Origin: Arthrobotrys musiformis | Taxonomy: Eukaryota; Ascomycota; Orbiliomycetes; Orbiliales; Orbiliaceae | Length of the DNA: 64,000 nt | Direction: 5' to 3' | Assembly (NCBI GenBank): GCA_036971715.1 | Contig: JAVHJL010000006.1 | Span: 1,550,001 to 1,614,000 of the forward strand | Shown: piece after piece, positions 36,901 to 48,381 of the stretch | Position numbering within the stretch: the stretch's first letter is position 1 | Layout of the letters: each line of letters begins with the position of its first letter | The notes under the pieces: model-generated | Database searches by the model: none | Told to the model about the DNA's origin: nothing | What the model saw: the letters and a program-made list of their open reading frames with translations, nothing else | Position numbers and translations under genes: made by a program

Positions 36901-38405
36901 TGTAACTTGAGTTCGAGCAACATTTTATTCGAAGCAAACTGAAACCATTGTTAGATAACATGAGATCTGATAGTTGACGAGTCTGAAGAGTTAAGAATAT
37001 TGCTGCTTAAATTTGGAGGTATGGGCGGTTGAATCTCGGCCTGGAATTTCAGGTTGAGAAACCCCTCAATGAACCTAGTCATCATGTGCGTTCGCGTTCT
37101 TAGTGTAACGCGTATGGGAACGCGCAGTGCACGAATCCTTGTATGGGAAGTGGAAACCAACAGGATTTGTAAGGCGGTCAGATTAGCTGCTATCGAGAGG
37201 AATATTATGCAGCGTGCGTACAACAGATAGGAAAGAAAGTAGTGTGGTGCACAAGGCACAGTGCGGACGATTGAAGGCAGTGCCTGGAAGCATCCACAAC
37301 CAACATCAGGGCACGAGTAACTTCTATTTTTGCTGGCATTTCGTTGGCTTCTTCCTGTTCCGCCTGTCGGTCTTGATATCAGCCAGCGAAGCATCATTTG
37401 ATATCGTCCCAGGCTCATGTTCAAAATCTCTAAACTAATTGAGTTTCATGGGCTCCACAACCGCCGACGATTTTTCCAATTAGTTTTCCGGAAAAGGAAT
37501 AGGAGTAGAAAAGATACCAGTTATCCCGCTTCGAATTCCGAAGTGGTGCATCCTTGAATATCAGTTGGTGTATGTGATGTGTGTACCAAGACCAACCATG
37601 AAGAAGGCACTGTTGCTATATCTTGCAAGGATTCTATTTGTTTTCCCCACCAGCCGAGAAAAAAGGAAAACAAACCATGAGTCTTAGACTGTATCTACAT
37701 GTACCACTCCCGCTAAAAACCATGGGGAGATACACCCATGTTTGACACATCTATAATATCGGGGACGGCACTTTCGACTGTTCGAAACTCTTCTTTCTTC
37801 TTTTCTTTCCTCAAGCTGTTTCCCTCCAGCCCAACGCGCCATAAAAGTTCCCTTTCCCTCCCCTGCAACATAAAATAAAGGGATCCTCTCGAAAGTGGAT
37901 AATAGGAGCCGGTTGCCCATTTCCCTGGAAAGCTCTAACGTCCTAAAAATCAGACACATATATGATCTGATTCCCCGATGTCGAGCCTGGTATTGTGCTA
38001 ACTTGCTACTACCGTCTACGGTCGAGAGGCTGTTGCGTTGATTTCATTTTTTTACTTTTGTTTTTTTATATGTCGGCTTCATAAACCGCCATTTGGTTTT
38101 ATATCCAACTGCTTCTGAACTTGTTCGAAGCATCCACATTCATTTGCAAAGAGAACTACAGGAGAGGGGATATTTTTCCCATCTACAATATCCACGAAAA
38201 TAAAATTTATAAAATAAAAGAACAAGATACACCACTCGAAAACCCCCGCCCTCACAAGTAAGTCGATACACACTATTGCCTTGTATTTACATATTGCTTG
38301 TGTAACATGACACGTGCACGCGCACGTCTAGTAATCCGGCCTCCTGTGATGATTCTAAGCAAAATCTAACCCGCTGTATTCTGGGCCCGTATAGAATCCG
38401 CATAG
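33954..38405. other. Intergenic region, 4.45 kb
   Basis: No gene supported. It contains two tandem ggtctcgtacc-type units at 35762-35825, a gtatacatacatacat tract near 36390, and a 157-codon minus-strand frame at 36951-37424 with no family, signal peptide or splice structure. The first few hundred bases are 3' flank of the preceding gene. Confidence 0.55.
35762..35825 (+). repeat. Dispersed ggtctcgtacc element, two tandem units (copies B1, B2)
   Basis: B1 (35762-35794) begins ttggtctcgtacctagacc and ends gagtgacc. B2 (35795-35825) has tctcgtacccagacc and also ends ggagtgacc. Both resemble copy A at 23261-23294. The core is an imperfect inverted repeat around GTAC. Confidence 0.7.
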
Positions 38406-39719
38406 ATGCCTTCAGTAACTCCAGGCCACCGGCAGCTTCGGTCATGCCTCCTGCCCTCGTCGTCGTCGTCTCCATCGGCCTTCTCATCTCCGGCGGACTC
38501 GACGTCACTAGCCAGTACGCCGGCAATTACAGCTACCCCTCCGACTCCATACTCGTCAGGAGGTAGTCCATGCTATACCACGCCAACACCAGCTTCAAGA
38601 CGGCAGAAGAAATCTGTCCGTTTCCACCCTGAAGCAGAAGTTAAAGAGTTTAGACAGGTTAGAGAGATCAAGAAAGTTAGGACTCGTACCTCTTCCTCTG
38701 GCTCCACTTCCACTTCTACGAAGCGGAAGTACAGAGAGGAAGTAAGAGTAGAAGAGAAGGTAGTTGCGGAGGGGAGAATATCAAGAAAGGTTGAAAAGAA
38801 AGAAGAGGTTGTAGAGGTTAAGAAAGGCAAGAAAAGGAAGGAATCCCAGGATGAATCTTATTACTATGAAAGCACCTCTAGCGGGATTATGAAGAGTGGC
38901 CTCACTGGATTGGGGATCACGGTTGATGGTTCTTATGGGCCGCCTACAAAGGCCCCACCACAAGTCCCCTTGCCCCCACGGCCCGCCAAACGTGAGAGGA
39001 CAAAGTACTCTCAGTCACCAATCACTAAATCTGAAGAGCCAAAATTGACATGCAGCTTTGACGATTCGACATCGACATCATCATACCCCAATATGAGTTT
39101 CGGGCAGGCCCCTCCCCCTTCTGTACCGACGGAAGAACCATCTTTCACCGAGCTTGCTAGCTACCCACCGGTTCCGCGAATCATGAGCACCGGTTACTCA
39201 TTCACTGAGCAACCAGAACAAGCGGCGTGGTGGGCCTACCAAGAACCGGCGCCACAACCACCTGTCGCCGCAGCGTCATCCAGGCCATTGCGCCGAAAAA
39301 GGTCCTTTGAGCCTAGAAGACAGTCTTGCGAAGGTATTCCGCCTACTAGCCCGGAAATTGTCGACGTCGAATCCATGAGATCCCGCCGTGGATCTAAAAT
39401 CAAAACCAACTGCCCATCCTCATCGACAATCCCATCCGAATATTCATACAAGGAGGCCAAGGTTGAAAAGTCATCACGGACATCTTCTCGCCGACGAAGG
39501 GAAGAAGATAACTGGGAAGAACAGTTCCGCATGGAATCCCTCAAAAGACAAGCACGCCAAAAAACTCGCGATCGCGAGGTCAAAAAACATTCTCGTGTCA
39601 ACCGTTCCGAGCGATTTGGGTCCTTCGACCAAGACGCTGGGTCCGGCTACTTGGACAATCAGGGCCCAGCTTATTCATTCAATGCCGGTGATGGTCACGA
39701 CAGTTTAAATTATTTCTAA
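38406..39719 (+). CDS. Hypothetical disordered protein with KKSVRF motif
   Basis: Intronless, 437 residues, no family recognised. The N-terminus (1-65) is Ser/Thr/Pro-rich. Residues 68-83 read KKSVRFHPEAEVKEFR, which fits the RVxF protein-phosphatase-1 docking pattern (K-S-V-R-F); this is a motif match and not evidence of binding. A Lys/Glu/Arg-rich, probably helical or coiled stretch follows at about 85-155 (VREIKKVRTRTSS, then KVEKKEEVVEVKKGKKRKE). The middle (175-330) is Pro/Ser-rich with basic clusters (PLRRKRSFEPRRQS). The end has RRRREEDNWEEQFRMESLKR and basic KTRDREVKKHSRVNRSERF, a possible nuclear signal. Composition suggests a nuclear scaffold or regulator. Confidence 0.75.
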   Translation: MPSVTPGHRQLRSCLLPSSSSSPSAFSSPADSTSLASTPAITATPPTPYSSGGSPCYTTPTPASRRQKKSVRFHPEAEVKEFRQVREIKKVRTRTSSSGSTSTSTKRKYREEVRVEEKVVAEGRISRKVEKKEEVVEVKKGKKRKESQDESYYYESTSSGIMKSGLTGLGITVDGSYGPPTKAPPQVPLPPRPAKRERTKYSQSPITKSEEPKLTCSFDDSTSTSSYPNMSFGQAPPPSVPTEEPSFTELASYPPVPRIMSTGYSFTEQPEQAAWWAYQEPAPQPPVAAASSRPLRRKRSFEPRRQSCEGIPPTSPEIVDVESMRSRRGSKIKTNCPSSSTIPSEYSYKEAKVEKSSRTSSRRRREEDNWEEQFRMESLKRQARQKTRDREVKKHSRVNRSERFGSFDQDAGSGYLDNQGPAYSFNAGDGHDSLNYF

Positions 39720-42611
39720 TTTACCTCACGGTACCCGAAATGGCCTGGCCTTGTAAACTAGATCCACGAGGTTTGGAATGGCTTGGCTTACTCTTACATA
39801 TTCCAAGTTCCTGCCACGATTCTCATATTGTTCTTTTGCAGGTTTCTCACATCATTTATTTACCTTCCAGATTCGCTTCAATATCCAAATTTCATGTTCC
39901 TCTTAGATATAGTGCCTCGAATCGCACAATGTCTTGGGTAACGTGAAAACCAGCCTCGGCCTTTTAGAGTTGTCGTTCTCATTCCTGAACTTTTCGTTGT
40001 CAATGCGTCTCTTATACCTTCCTTCCTTCAAAAGCTTTGTTTTGCAGTCATTGGTAATCATCTGACAGTACCAACAGTCCGGCTTTTGATGCACATCTTA
40101 TTCTTTCATGCCACGACCTCTGATTCCCTTTTGTTAAAGTTATGTTGTTCTTCAACGGCCCTTTGCTTCTTTCTTCCTATACCTTTGCCCTTGTGACATT
40201 TCTACACCCTTTAATATTCTGGGGGCTAGTCTTTCTTCCAACTAGCAATCCTGTTTTCAGGCGGTATCCTTCCACAAAAGCGTTTCCTTCTCGTTTATCC
40301 TCTCTGTTGTTTCTTATAGTTGCAAATGGAGATGTATTGGTTAACTGAATTTACTAACTACTAACAGTTACAGCGATATACTATAGCCACAAATCTAGAT
40401 CTCTCTCAGATCTGTGTTAAAAAAATGTACCTTTCTTTCTCTCGATTTTCGCAATATTCGCTGTTGCAATCAGTCTTTCATTGTCATGGACCGCAGGCGA
40501 ACGGAGTTTCTCGTTTCCAGCAGTTATGTCGTTCTATTTTATCTGACTGTTATTTTGTCTGAATGTCCCGATCTGCTTTTCTTGGGGAGAAATCTCACGC
40601 TGACCCTTCCCGGGCCTCTTTCACGACAAATTGGTCCAGCACTCGCACGAAATGACTACTCTCCTTCTGTTAACAAAACCTTGGCATGCGTCGGCTCTAA
40701 TATTAGTGCTCCTTCGTTCTTTTTAGATCGATGCTCGATCACTAGCTTGAGAAAGGAAACAAAACCACGCAATCTTCTTGATCTAACGGTTTTTTTTTTG
40801 TTTTTTTGCTTTTGCATTTTCTTTCTCTGCCTTTTACGGCAATAACTCCTCGCTCCTTGGATACATGAGAGTATGAAATACCTCACCGGCCCTTTAAACC
40901 CCTAACCTGTCAATTAGTCTATAAAAAACGGCGGTGTGGAGTATTTGATAGTATTCTGAGGCAGCGAGGTTGGGCGGCGACGACGTAGGAGAGGTTCTAT
41001 TCTGACAGCTGGTGGAATGGAATACGAGGCGGTGGAATGGTGGAGTATACCGCTTACCCTTGCCGGTTTTGTCTCTCAATTTTTTGGTACCCTACAACTT
41101 TTAGTTCGCTGTGAGTCATCAGCTGTGGGTGTTCAAGGGGGGCCAAATGACGGGGTATGTGGAGGTGGCGGCTTAGAGGGCGAAGACAATACATATTGTG
41201 ATAGTTTAGCTTAGAGTAGGTGCAATGCTATCATCGTTATGCCTTCTATTCCTTGAGTCGGTGGTACCTATATATAATTATTGACCCTGTAGCCTGACGC
41301 CATAAATTTAAGCAAGGGTCAAAAAAACATACGAAACCACCCAAATAAATATCCTATTAAAACTCCTTTTAGGTTGGTGTTATATATACGTTATGGTTGG
41401 GCACAAGTTATAGGGCTAATTTGCAGGCAGGATGGAGGCCGATACTTCGCAATATTGGAAATGGCCAAAGAAAATGGCAAAAAAGAATGACTGATTGAAG
41501 TTATCTATAGCTACGAGATCGAGACTAAGCTATTGCATTTCGATTCCTCACTGGATTTGCCCCTGTACTGGATTCGAGGCTACTTGTACTGATCGAACAG
41601 ACTTTCAATTTTGCACGTGGTAGTGGTGCAATTTTTGCGTTGTCCAGACGCACCATCTAACCTTATCCGGTGCAACAATTTCCATATCTGGCTTAGATTA
41701 TCTAATAAGCCCCCCATAAACAGTAGTTTTGCCCTGGTGACACAAGATTTAAGAATACCACAATGTGTTGGGGTTGAGTGATGACCGATCGAAAAGGTGG
41801 ATTGTGAGTGTAATGAGGTAACATTGCTGGACGATACTGACATCGAACGGACCCGAGACTACCACTTCAAAACCCTTTGACGGGCGTATGGCTAGATTCC
41901 AACCGCAAACTGGTATATTGTTGATCTTATTCTCCCTAGGTAATATATATCGAGCTTTATTGTTTCCCGTCGCGCGATCTTGCCAAATTTGTCAGCAGGG
42001 ATTGAGCTGATCCGAGGTTGGAGTGCTCTCCCCTATAATGTTATTTGCTGTAAATATGAAAAACCTGCATGCACACATCTTATCAAGCACATAATATACC
42101 GATGGGATCATTTTTTGTTCGCAGTTGGCTAATAGATGGTGTCAGGAAGAAACAAAGGACGTCTTGGCGAATCTGCACGAGAAGGACTCAGCCTTTCCTA
42201 TAGAGCCCCGAGCGGCAGAAAAGAAATGATTCCTTGTGAAAAAGTGATATCGGAAATATTGGTTCCCCTGAAGACATCTTGGTGCGAGAATGTGGTTTTT
42301 CTCTCTCCTCGATTCGAATCTTTTCTATTTTATCAAACGGCTTAAATCTGATTTATTATTGTTTTGTTCCAACGACGAGACTAGTTCCAACCTGTATTCA
42401 CTAATGCTTGCGGCTCCTCACCTTCTAACTTCTCAGACGAAGCTTAGAGCCTATCCGGATTCGAGAAAAAACAGTTTTCTAACACAATAATACTGATCCT
42501 TTGTTCTCTTGCTTTGCGTCGTACACACAAGCTTTGATGCAGCTGCCGAGAGCTTAGCGTAACGGATGTCAAAAAGCTTAAGTTTCGTTTTGAAGCCCAA
42601 CAAGTTACACG
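39720..42611. other. Intergenic region, 2.9 kb
   Basis: No gene supported. The first kilobase is T/C-rich and resembles a long 3' flank; a 143-codon frame at 40414-40845 is hydrophobic only because of poly-T. The remainder should include the acyltransferase promoter. No repeat longer than homopolymer tracts was noticed. Confidence 0.55.
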
Positions 42612-44433
42612 ATGCAGACTTCCCAAATTTACACCGAAGTCCCTACAACGGATTGGGATTTAGAAATTCTAGAAACGGAAAACCGGGCTAGGGGGAGAAG
42701 GCTCTCGGAGGATACACTGCTAGCAAGATCGAATAGTAACGCTAGAGATCAGGAAATTTTGCCTGGATATCGTCCGAACAGACAGTCTTACAGATCAAGG
42801 ATTATTCGATGTCTGACTAGGCTAGGGTCAATACCTCGAGGATCTGGTGTCTTAGATTCCGTACGCCAAAACCTTATCGATTTTCTTATTTTCCTTATTC
42901 CAAGTTTCGTTTGCTCGTGGTTCGCCGGCACAAGCACCAAGGCAACATCCTCACCGACGGCATGGCTGGATGGTCTCCGTGGCCTCGCCTGTGTTGCGGT
43001 TGTGATCCACCACTATGCCTACGGCTATTCCAAGACACTACATCGCCCGTATGACGGAGAAGAGAATACAAACTGGCTTCAGCTACCTATAATCAAGCTC
43101 ATTCACCATGGCCCCCCCATGGTAAAAATATTTTATATCATATCAGGGTTCGCTTTGACGGTGAAGGCAGTCCGCCTGACTAGAATCCCCAGCACAACTA
43201 CTCTCGACGGCTCGGCCCTCATATTTAATCTTTCATCGTCGATATGGAAGCGATTTTTGCGATTATTCCTTCCTTGCGCCGCCGGGTTCCTTCTATGCTG
43301 TTTCATGGCTTCTGCGGGGTTGTTTGAAGTTTATCCCGTGGACACTCATCCCAAATGGATTACAGGGTGGATCGAGAGACGACCTCCTATGCAGAGTAGT
43401 CTCTGGGCCCAACTGGTATATACTTTCTGGGATTTCTATGCTTTTGCCTTTGAGGTTACTTTCTTTGGTGCCAGCGACTCACTTTACAATACAGATGTAA
43501 GTTTAGAAAATACATCAACCCCCCTTTGACTTGGCTAGGTATGTCGATAATAACAATAACGTATCGGTACAGATCCACCTATGGACTATCCCCATAGAAT
43601 TCCGATGTTCACTTCAGCTCTTCCTTATCGTGGCGGGTGGTTGCTTGCTGCGACGGTGGCTACGTAAACTACTTCTTCCAATCTTATGCGCCTTTTTACT
43701 CTACAATAACGTCTGGGGACTCTCGCTTTTCGCATTTGGATATTTCCTCGGCGAGCTACATAGCGACAGGGTGGCCGCTGCACCCTCTCCTCTCCCTGCA
43801 AATACCGATACCATGGTCAACGAAAAGCCGGAACGCTTCAATAGACTCAAAAATATCCTTCGAAGGGTTCTACTCGCCGCTATGGTGATCACCGGTCTGT
43901 ACTTAGCCAGCTACCCGCGAGGGATGATGGTTTCTAAGAAAAACCAAAAAACCACCGGGTTTCAATTCCTCGTGCCATTGACGCCGCCGAAATACCCCAT
44001 AGGCGGTGTAAATACCCGTTACGACCATACGAACGACTTTTGGCAGAGCATCGGGTCTATCTTGATTGCTTGGGCGCTGATGTATATGCCGCGCGCCCAA
44101 AGGTTGTTTTTGTGTAATAGCCCTGTGCAGTATTTCGGAAAGATCTCGTTTGCGCTCTATGTGATGCATGGTCATGTCCATAGATCACTAGGGTATTGGG
44201 TTGTCCTCACAGGGTCGAGGTTGATGGGGATAGTTCGGTGGAATAGCAAGACTGGACAGTGGGATCTGATACCTGATCGTGGCCAAACCCATTCTGCGAT
44301 TGTGGTAATCGGGTGGGTTTTGGTGACATTTCCGGTCACAATATGGTGGGCGGATGTGTTTTGGAGAGGGGTGGACATGCAGAGTGTACGGTTTTTACGG
44401 TGGTTAGAGTCGAAGATCACAATGAAGAAGTAG
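42612..44433 (+). CDS. Acyltransferase-3 family membrane protein
   Basis: Integral membrane O-acyltransferase of the acyltransferase-3 type (PF01757-like). Exons 42612-43496 and 43573-44433 give 581 residues; the 76-bp phase-0 intron starts gtaagt and restores LYNTD-IHLWTIPIEFRCS, a hallmark block of fungal members. The N-terminal 90 residues are hydrophilic and cytosolic in character. The family signature WLDGLRGLACVAVVIHHYAY sits at about 118-137, with the conserved Arg and His-His pair. Further membrane segments are visible at KIFYIISGFALTV, FLRLFLPCAAGFLLCCFM, LLLPILCAFLLY and others to the C-terminus; KISFALYVMHGHVHRSLGYW near residue 485 is also typical. The acyl acceptor cannot be predicted. 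The neighbours do not form an evident metabolite cluster. Confidence 0.9.
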
Positions 44434-45638
44434 AAGCCTCAAGGTATCTGCGAAAATATTCCCTAATCAATTACTTTTTGGAATGGTTAACTTTATGTAC
44501 AATACATTTTCGAATCGCCCTTTCGATTTTCTTTAGCGAATTGCTCAACGCTAGATACCTTGGGCATTGATTATAACTAATTGCTGGCATATACATGCAC
44601 GGACATATCTTACAGGGAGCTCAGATCAGCCGGCTGGAACGAGGAAACTCCGGTCATCCGATTATACAGAAGCATGATAATATACGGGCTAATCACATCA
44701 TAACCTACTTGCTTTTAAATATTTTTTCGGAACTTCTACTGCCAATTGCATGTGCAGTACTCCGTTGCGTAGGTATTGTAATTGTACCGTAGCCTCGAAT
44801 CCAGATTGTTCTGGGCTTAGGGCACCATTTACATTCGAGTTGCTACTGTACATGTTATTCGCTGGTGCATAATTAAGAAGTCAAGGCCCGGACGAGCCTG
44901 TGTCGATGCATTCGATTCAAACAACTAGCTCCACTGAACGGAGATCTTGAGTCCGAGTTTTGCAATGGAAAAACGTGGTTCCTGAGTCTTCCGGGCCAAT
45001 CGAGGCCATGGTTTCAGGTTCAACGGCGTCACGGCCCGCAAACATACCAACGCCACCCCATGCGTTGGCCACCAAGCGGCCCTTGCAGGGCTTTCGTTTC
45101 TAATCGTCTCCACTACCAAACCGTACTTCAACCCATCCGATCCAGGTCGCGGGAATGTAGGTCTGTATCTGCAGACAATGTATCCGGGGGGTCTAAATGT
45201 GGGTAATCGGGTTTTTATATAAAACTCGCTCATCGGCCAGTCGCAAGTGCTTAAGTGCATGCGTATAACTCGGAATTCCCAAAAGCGTCCAAAAATTAAA
45301 TGGAAGCAGTGGTTCCGCCATTATAACTATGTTGTATTTCAACCTACAAGGGCCCGACCATGGGAGACTTAGTTAGCTTAAGCCTTCAAGTTTTCCATGG
45401 CGCAGACGATCTCTTGGACCGGATACCGATCCGAATGGGAGTAGCCCAATCGGGGGGCTCCATTGTTCGACGAGAAATGGATCAGATTCTTGGTTATTTG
45501 GGGGTATATATATAAAAGGATAGAGGCCCAGGTTCCGTAAATCCCATTGACACGAAAAGTCAATATCCTAGGTTCAACCAAGAATTAATTGCACCAGACC
45601 AACGACATTGGTATACAATACTGTTGTGATATTCGACA
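44434..45638. other. Intergenic region, 1.2 kb
   Basis: No gene supported. It contains a 111-codon minus-strand frame at 44925-45260 lacking any recognisable family, and the promoter side of the CBM1 esterase with an AT-rich tatatataaaagg stretch near 45508, about 130 bases before the start codon and TATA-like in character. Confidence 0.55.
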
Positions 45639-47082
45639 ATGAGGGGAAACACTCTTGCGGCTATCGCCCTCGGGCTCACCGCCTCGACCGTCTCTGCCCA
45701 GAGCGGAGCATGGCAACAATGCGGTGGTGTTCAATACAGTGGACCCACGACATGTGTATCTGGATACTCATGCAAGTATCTCAACGACGTAGGAACAAAC
45801 TTCCTCAATTTATAAATCTCAAGATAGCCGCCACGACGAGAATGAAGCTTACGAGATATAACCTAATGATAGTACTACTGGCAATGCGTCCCCAGTGATC
45901 AGGTGGGAACCACTACCACTACCACCACCACCACCACTCGTTCGAGCACTACGCTTTCTACGACGACCAGAACGACCACCCCATCAACCACTACGTCGTC
46001 GGTGCGAACTTCGTCTTCATCTTCGTCGTCTTCAAGGACCACGACGACAACTACAACTACGACAAGGTCTACCACGACTTCAACCAGAACCACAACATCC
46101 TCGACCGCAACGTCAACTGGTACCCCTGGTATCAAATATTGGTTCAGTTTGTAAGCTTCATATAAATGTATCCCCCAATTTACAAAGGAAAATTTAGCTA
46201 ACGAGGGGAAAACAAAAAGCGGTGATTCCTACACACAAACTGGATTTGACCCAGCTGGTATCCAACCCGCGATTGGAAACGCGCTCGGAAACCCCCCATA
46301 CCCAGGTTGGACTTCCTCCAACGGTCCAAATTGGATTGACGTCGCTACCGTTAAATACAACCGCTCCTTGGTCCTCACTTACAACTTGGCCTACGGTGGC
46401 GCCACCATCGATGCCAACCTGGTTCAGCCCTACGCCAGCAACGTTCTCTCCCTGACCGACCAAACTAACCAATTCCTCACCTACTACGCTAGCAAGCCCG
46501 CCAGCGCTCCATGGAGTTCTTCGAATACCCTCTTCTCGGTCTTCATTGGCATCAACGATATTGCTAACTCGTGGTGGAAATCCGATTGGCTGACTTTCAT
46601 TGATACCCTGTTAACCGCTGAATTCGCATTGGTCGAGAAGATGTACAACTCCGGCGGTAGGCAATTCTTGATCTCTAACATCCCTGCTATTGAGAGGACC
46701 CCGATGATGTTGGCGGATACCCAGGCCGCAAGGGATGGACTTAAGGCCGCACTCGCTCTCTGGAGCACCAAGTTGCAGACTTATATCACCAACTTCAAAG
46801 CCTCACACTCTGGGGTAAGTACGCCTTAAAGATTCTTTCGAAAGAGCACTCAGCTGACATTGGGTTTGTAATTTTTTTCTCTAGACGACCTTTTATTTCT
46901 ATGACTCCTACGCTGACTACAACACCGTTTTGGATAACCCAACTGCCTTCGGAATGAACCCCGACGTCACCCTCTACGGAAGCGACCTCACATATGCCTG
47001 GTCTAACAACTTCCACCCTTCAGTTATTATCCAAGATTACATGGGTAAGAGAGTTGCAGACCTCCTCGCTCCTTGGTGGTAA
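45639..47082 (+). CDS. Secreted CBM1-linked SGNH/GDSL esterase (CE16-like)
   Basis: Secreted plant-polymer esterase, probably an acetylesterase anchored to cellulose by its CBM1. Exons 45639-45788, 45873-46150, 46220-46814 and 46885-47082 give 406 residues. Residues 1-20 are a signal peptide. CBM1 at 21-57 has WQQCGG, GPTTC, SC and YYWQC. The first intron uses the weak donor gtagga; it is required because only this junction restores the CBM1 (YLND-YYWQC) and the Ser/Thr linker frame. The linker at about 60-130 is nearly all Thr/Ser/Arg. The hydrolase has block I FGDSYTQTG (S146), AYGG, block III IGINDI (N255) and a C-terminal HPS (H385). The residue three before that His is N382, where many GDSL enzymes have Asp. 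The CBM1-linker-CE16 order is known in fungal secretomes. Confidence 0.92.
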
Positions 47083-48381
47083 ACACCCAACCATTCGCTC
47101 GCTCGCTCGAGGTCCGGTGTCCTCCTCCCAATGTACCTGATAGCGTGGTCGACCAAGACCACAGCGTTGTATATATGATATATTGTCGAGGGTTACATAA
47201 AAAACTGTAAGAAACGTTGTAAATAGTCTCATCCATCGAAAATCGACCTGTACATACATATCCGAGCCCTCAAATACCCATGCTACTATAGACTGCAGCT
47301 CTGTGCCCGACCAAGTGGATTTTGACGGAGGTTGTTGCATTTCTCTTTTTGGACCCATCAAAGAGTGTTGCAACACAACAAGCTTCCCATATGTTTCGGC
47401 CTGCTACTCTGTAGGTCTGTATCTGTGCACTATAAAGAACATCTATATACTCGTGCATTAGATGCGTACCCGCGGATGATTTCCAGATTTCAGACGCCCT
47501 GTAACCCTTCAGATCAGAAACCATCAAAATTTCTTCGGCTACAGCTAGAAACTAGTTGAGACAGCTGGTATAGCTCTTTGGGGGGGAATGTTTGAAAGCT
47601 AAGCCGACATCTCGCTCGACAACATACTATGGCTTTCACAACAAAGTTGTACATGTAATTAGAATTGAATACATAACACTATCTCATTGTTGAAAACATA
47701 CTAGATCTAGAAGACCGTTTCAAACGTCATTCCGCACTCAAACAAACCGGCCCGGCCCCGGTCCAAAACCTACCCGGGGGCATGTGCCCAGGGCTGAGAT
47801 CTATGCGTAGAACCCGTATGAAACGATTAATGCAATGCTATTCTTGTGCCTCCACATCCACCGCCGTTGGCATATTCATTGTTTTACAGTCTCCTGCTGC
47901 ACGTTGTGGCACAACCTACCGTTTGGATACCCAACAAAGTGCCTTTGTCCGTCGCACACACCCAAAAGGAAGGCCCCATGTCATCGAATCCGATCGATTG
48001 GGTTGCGTAACGGGGGAAAAGGTCTTTGTTTCGACGGGTCAAGGTTGGGCGCACAGCGTTCGCTCGCACAGATGCCAAATTTGTCGCGTGCGCGTGTGTT
48101 CGCCCGTAATTCCTTTCTAGAGGGCTTACTCGCATTCGTGATTCTATTATTCTTTTGACCCTATCGTGCGAGCCTGGTGGGAGTGGTTTAGTTATTCCCA
48201 TTCCTCCTCCAACTTCTTCCCCATCCCCCCAAACATTTCATCCCACCTCAGATACATCGCAAGATAAAAACCGCCATAATTTTTACTAGCAGTAGGGTAA
48301 CAAAGCATCTAGGTATCAAAAAAGAAATAGAGAAAGAGGTCTCCCTGGTGGATACTCGAGCACTCGAAGTTGAAAGCAACC
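47083..48381. other. Intergenic region, 1.3 kb
   Basis: No gene supported. It holds the esterase 3' flank and the upstream region of the Lys/Glu-rich protein. A 112-codon frame at 47782-48120 has no recognisable features. Confidence 0.6.

Noticed and set aside
36951..37424. 157-codon minus-strand frame
   Set aside because: No family, signal peptide or exon structure, and an open antisense frame overlaps it. Not enough to call a gene.
40414..40845. 143-codon hydrophobic plus-strand frame
   Set aside because: Hydrophobicity comes from poly-T; composition matches a 3' flank.
44925..45260. 111-codon minus-strand frame upstream of the esterase
   Set aside because: No recognisable motif, signal or splice sites; it overlaps the likely upstream regulatory region of the esterase.
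45895..46197. Pro/Arg-rich 100-codon frame over the esterase linker
   Set aside because: Alternate frame of the Thr/Ser linker; only the Thr/Ser frame joins CBM1 to the hydrolase.
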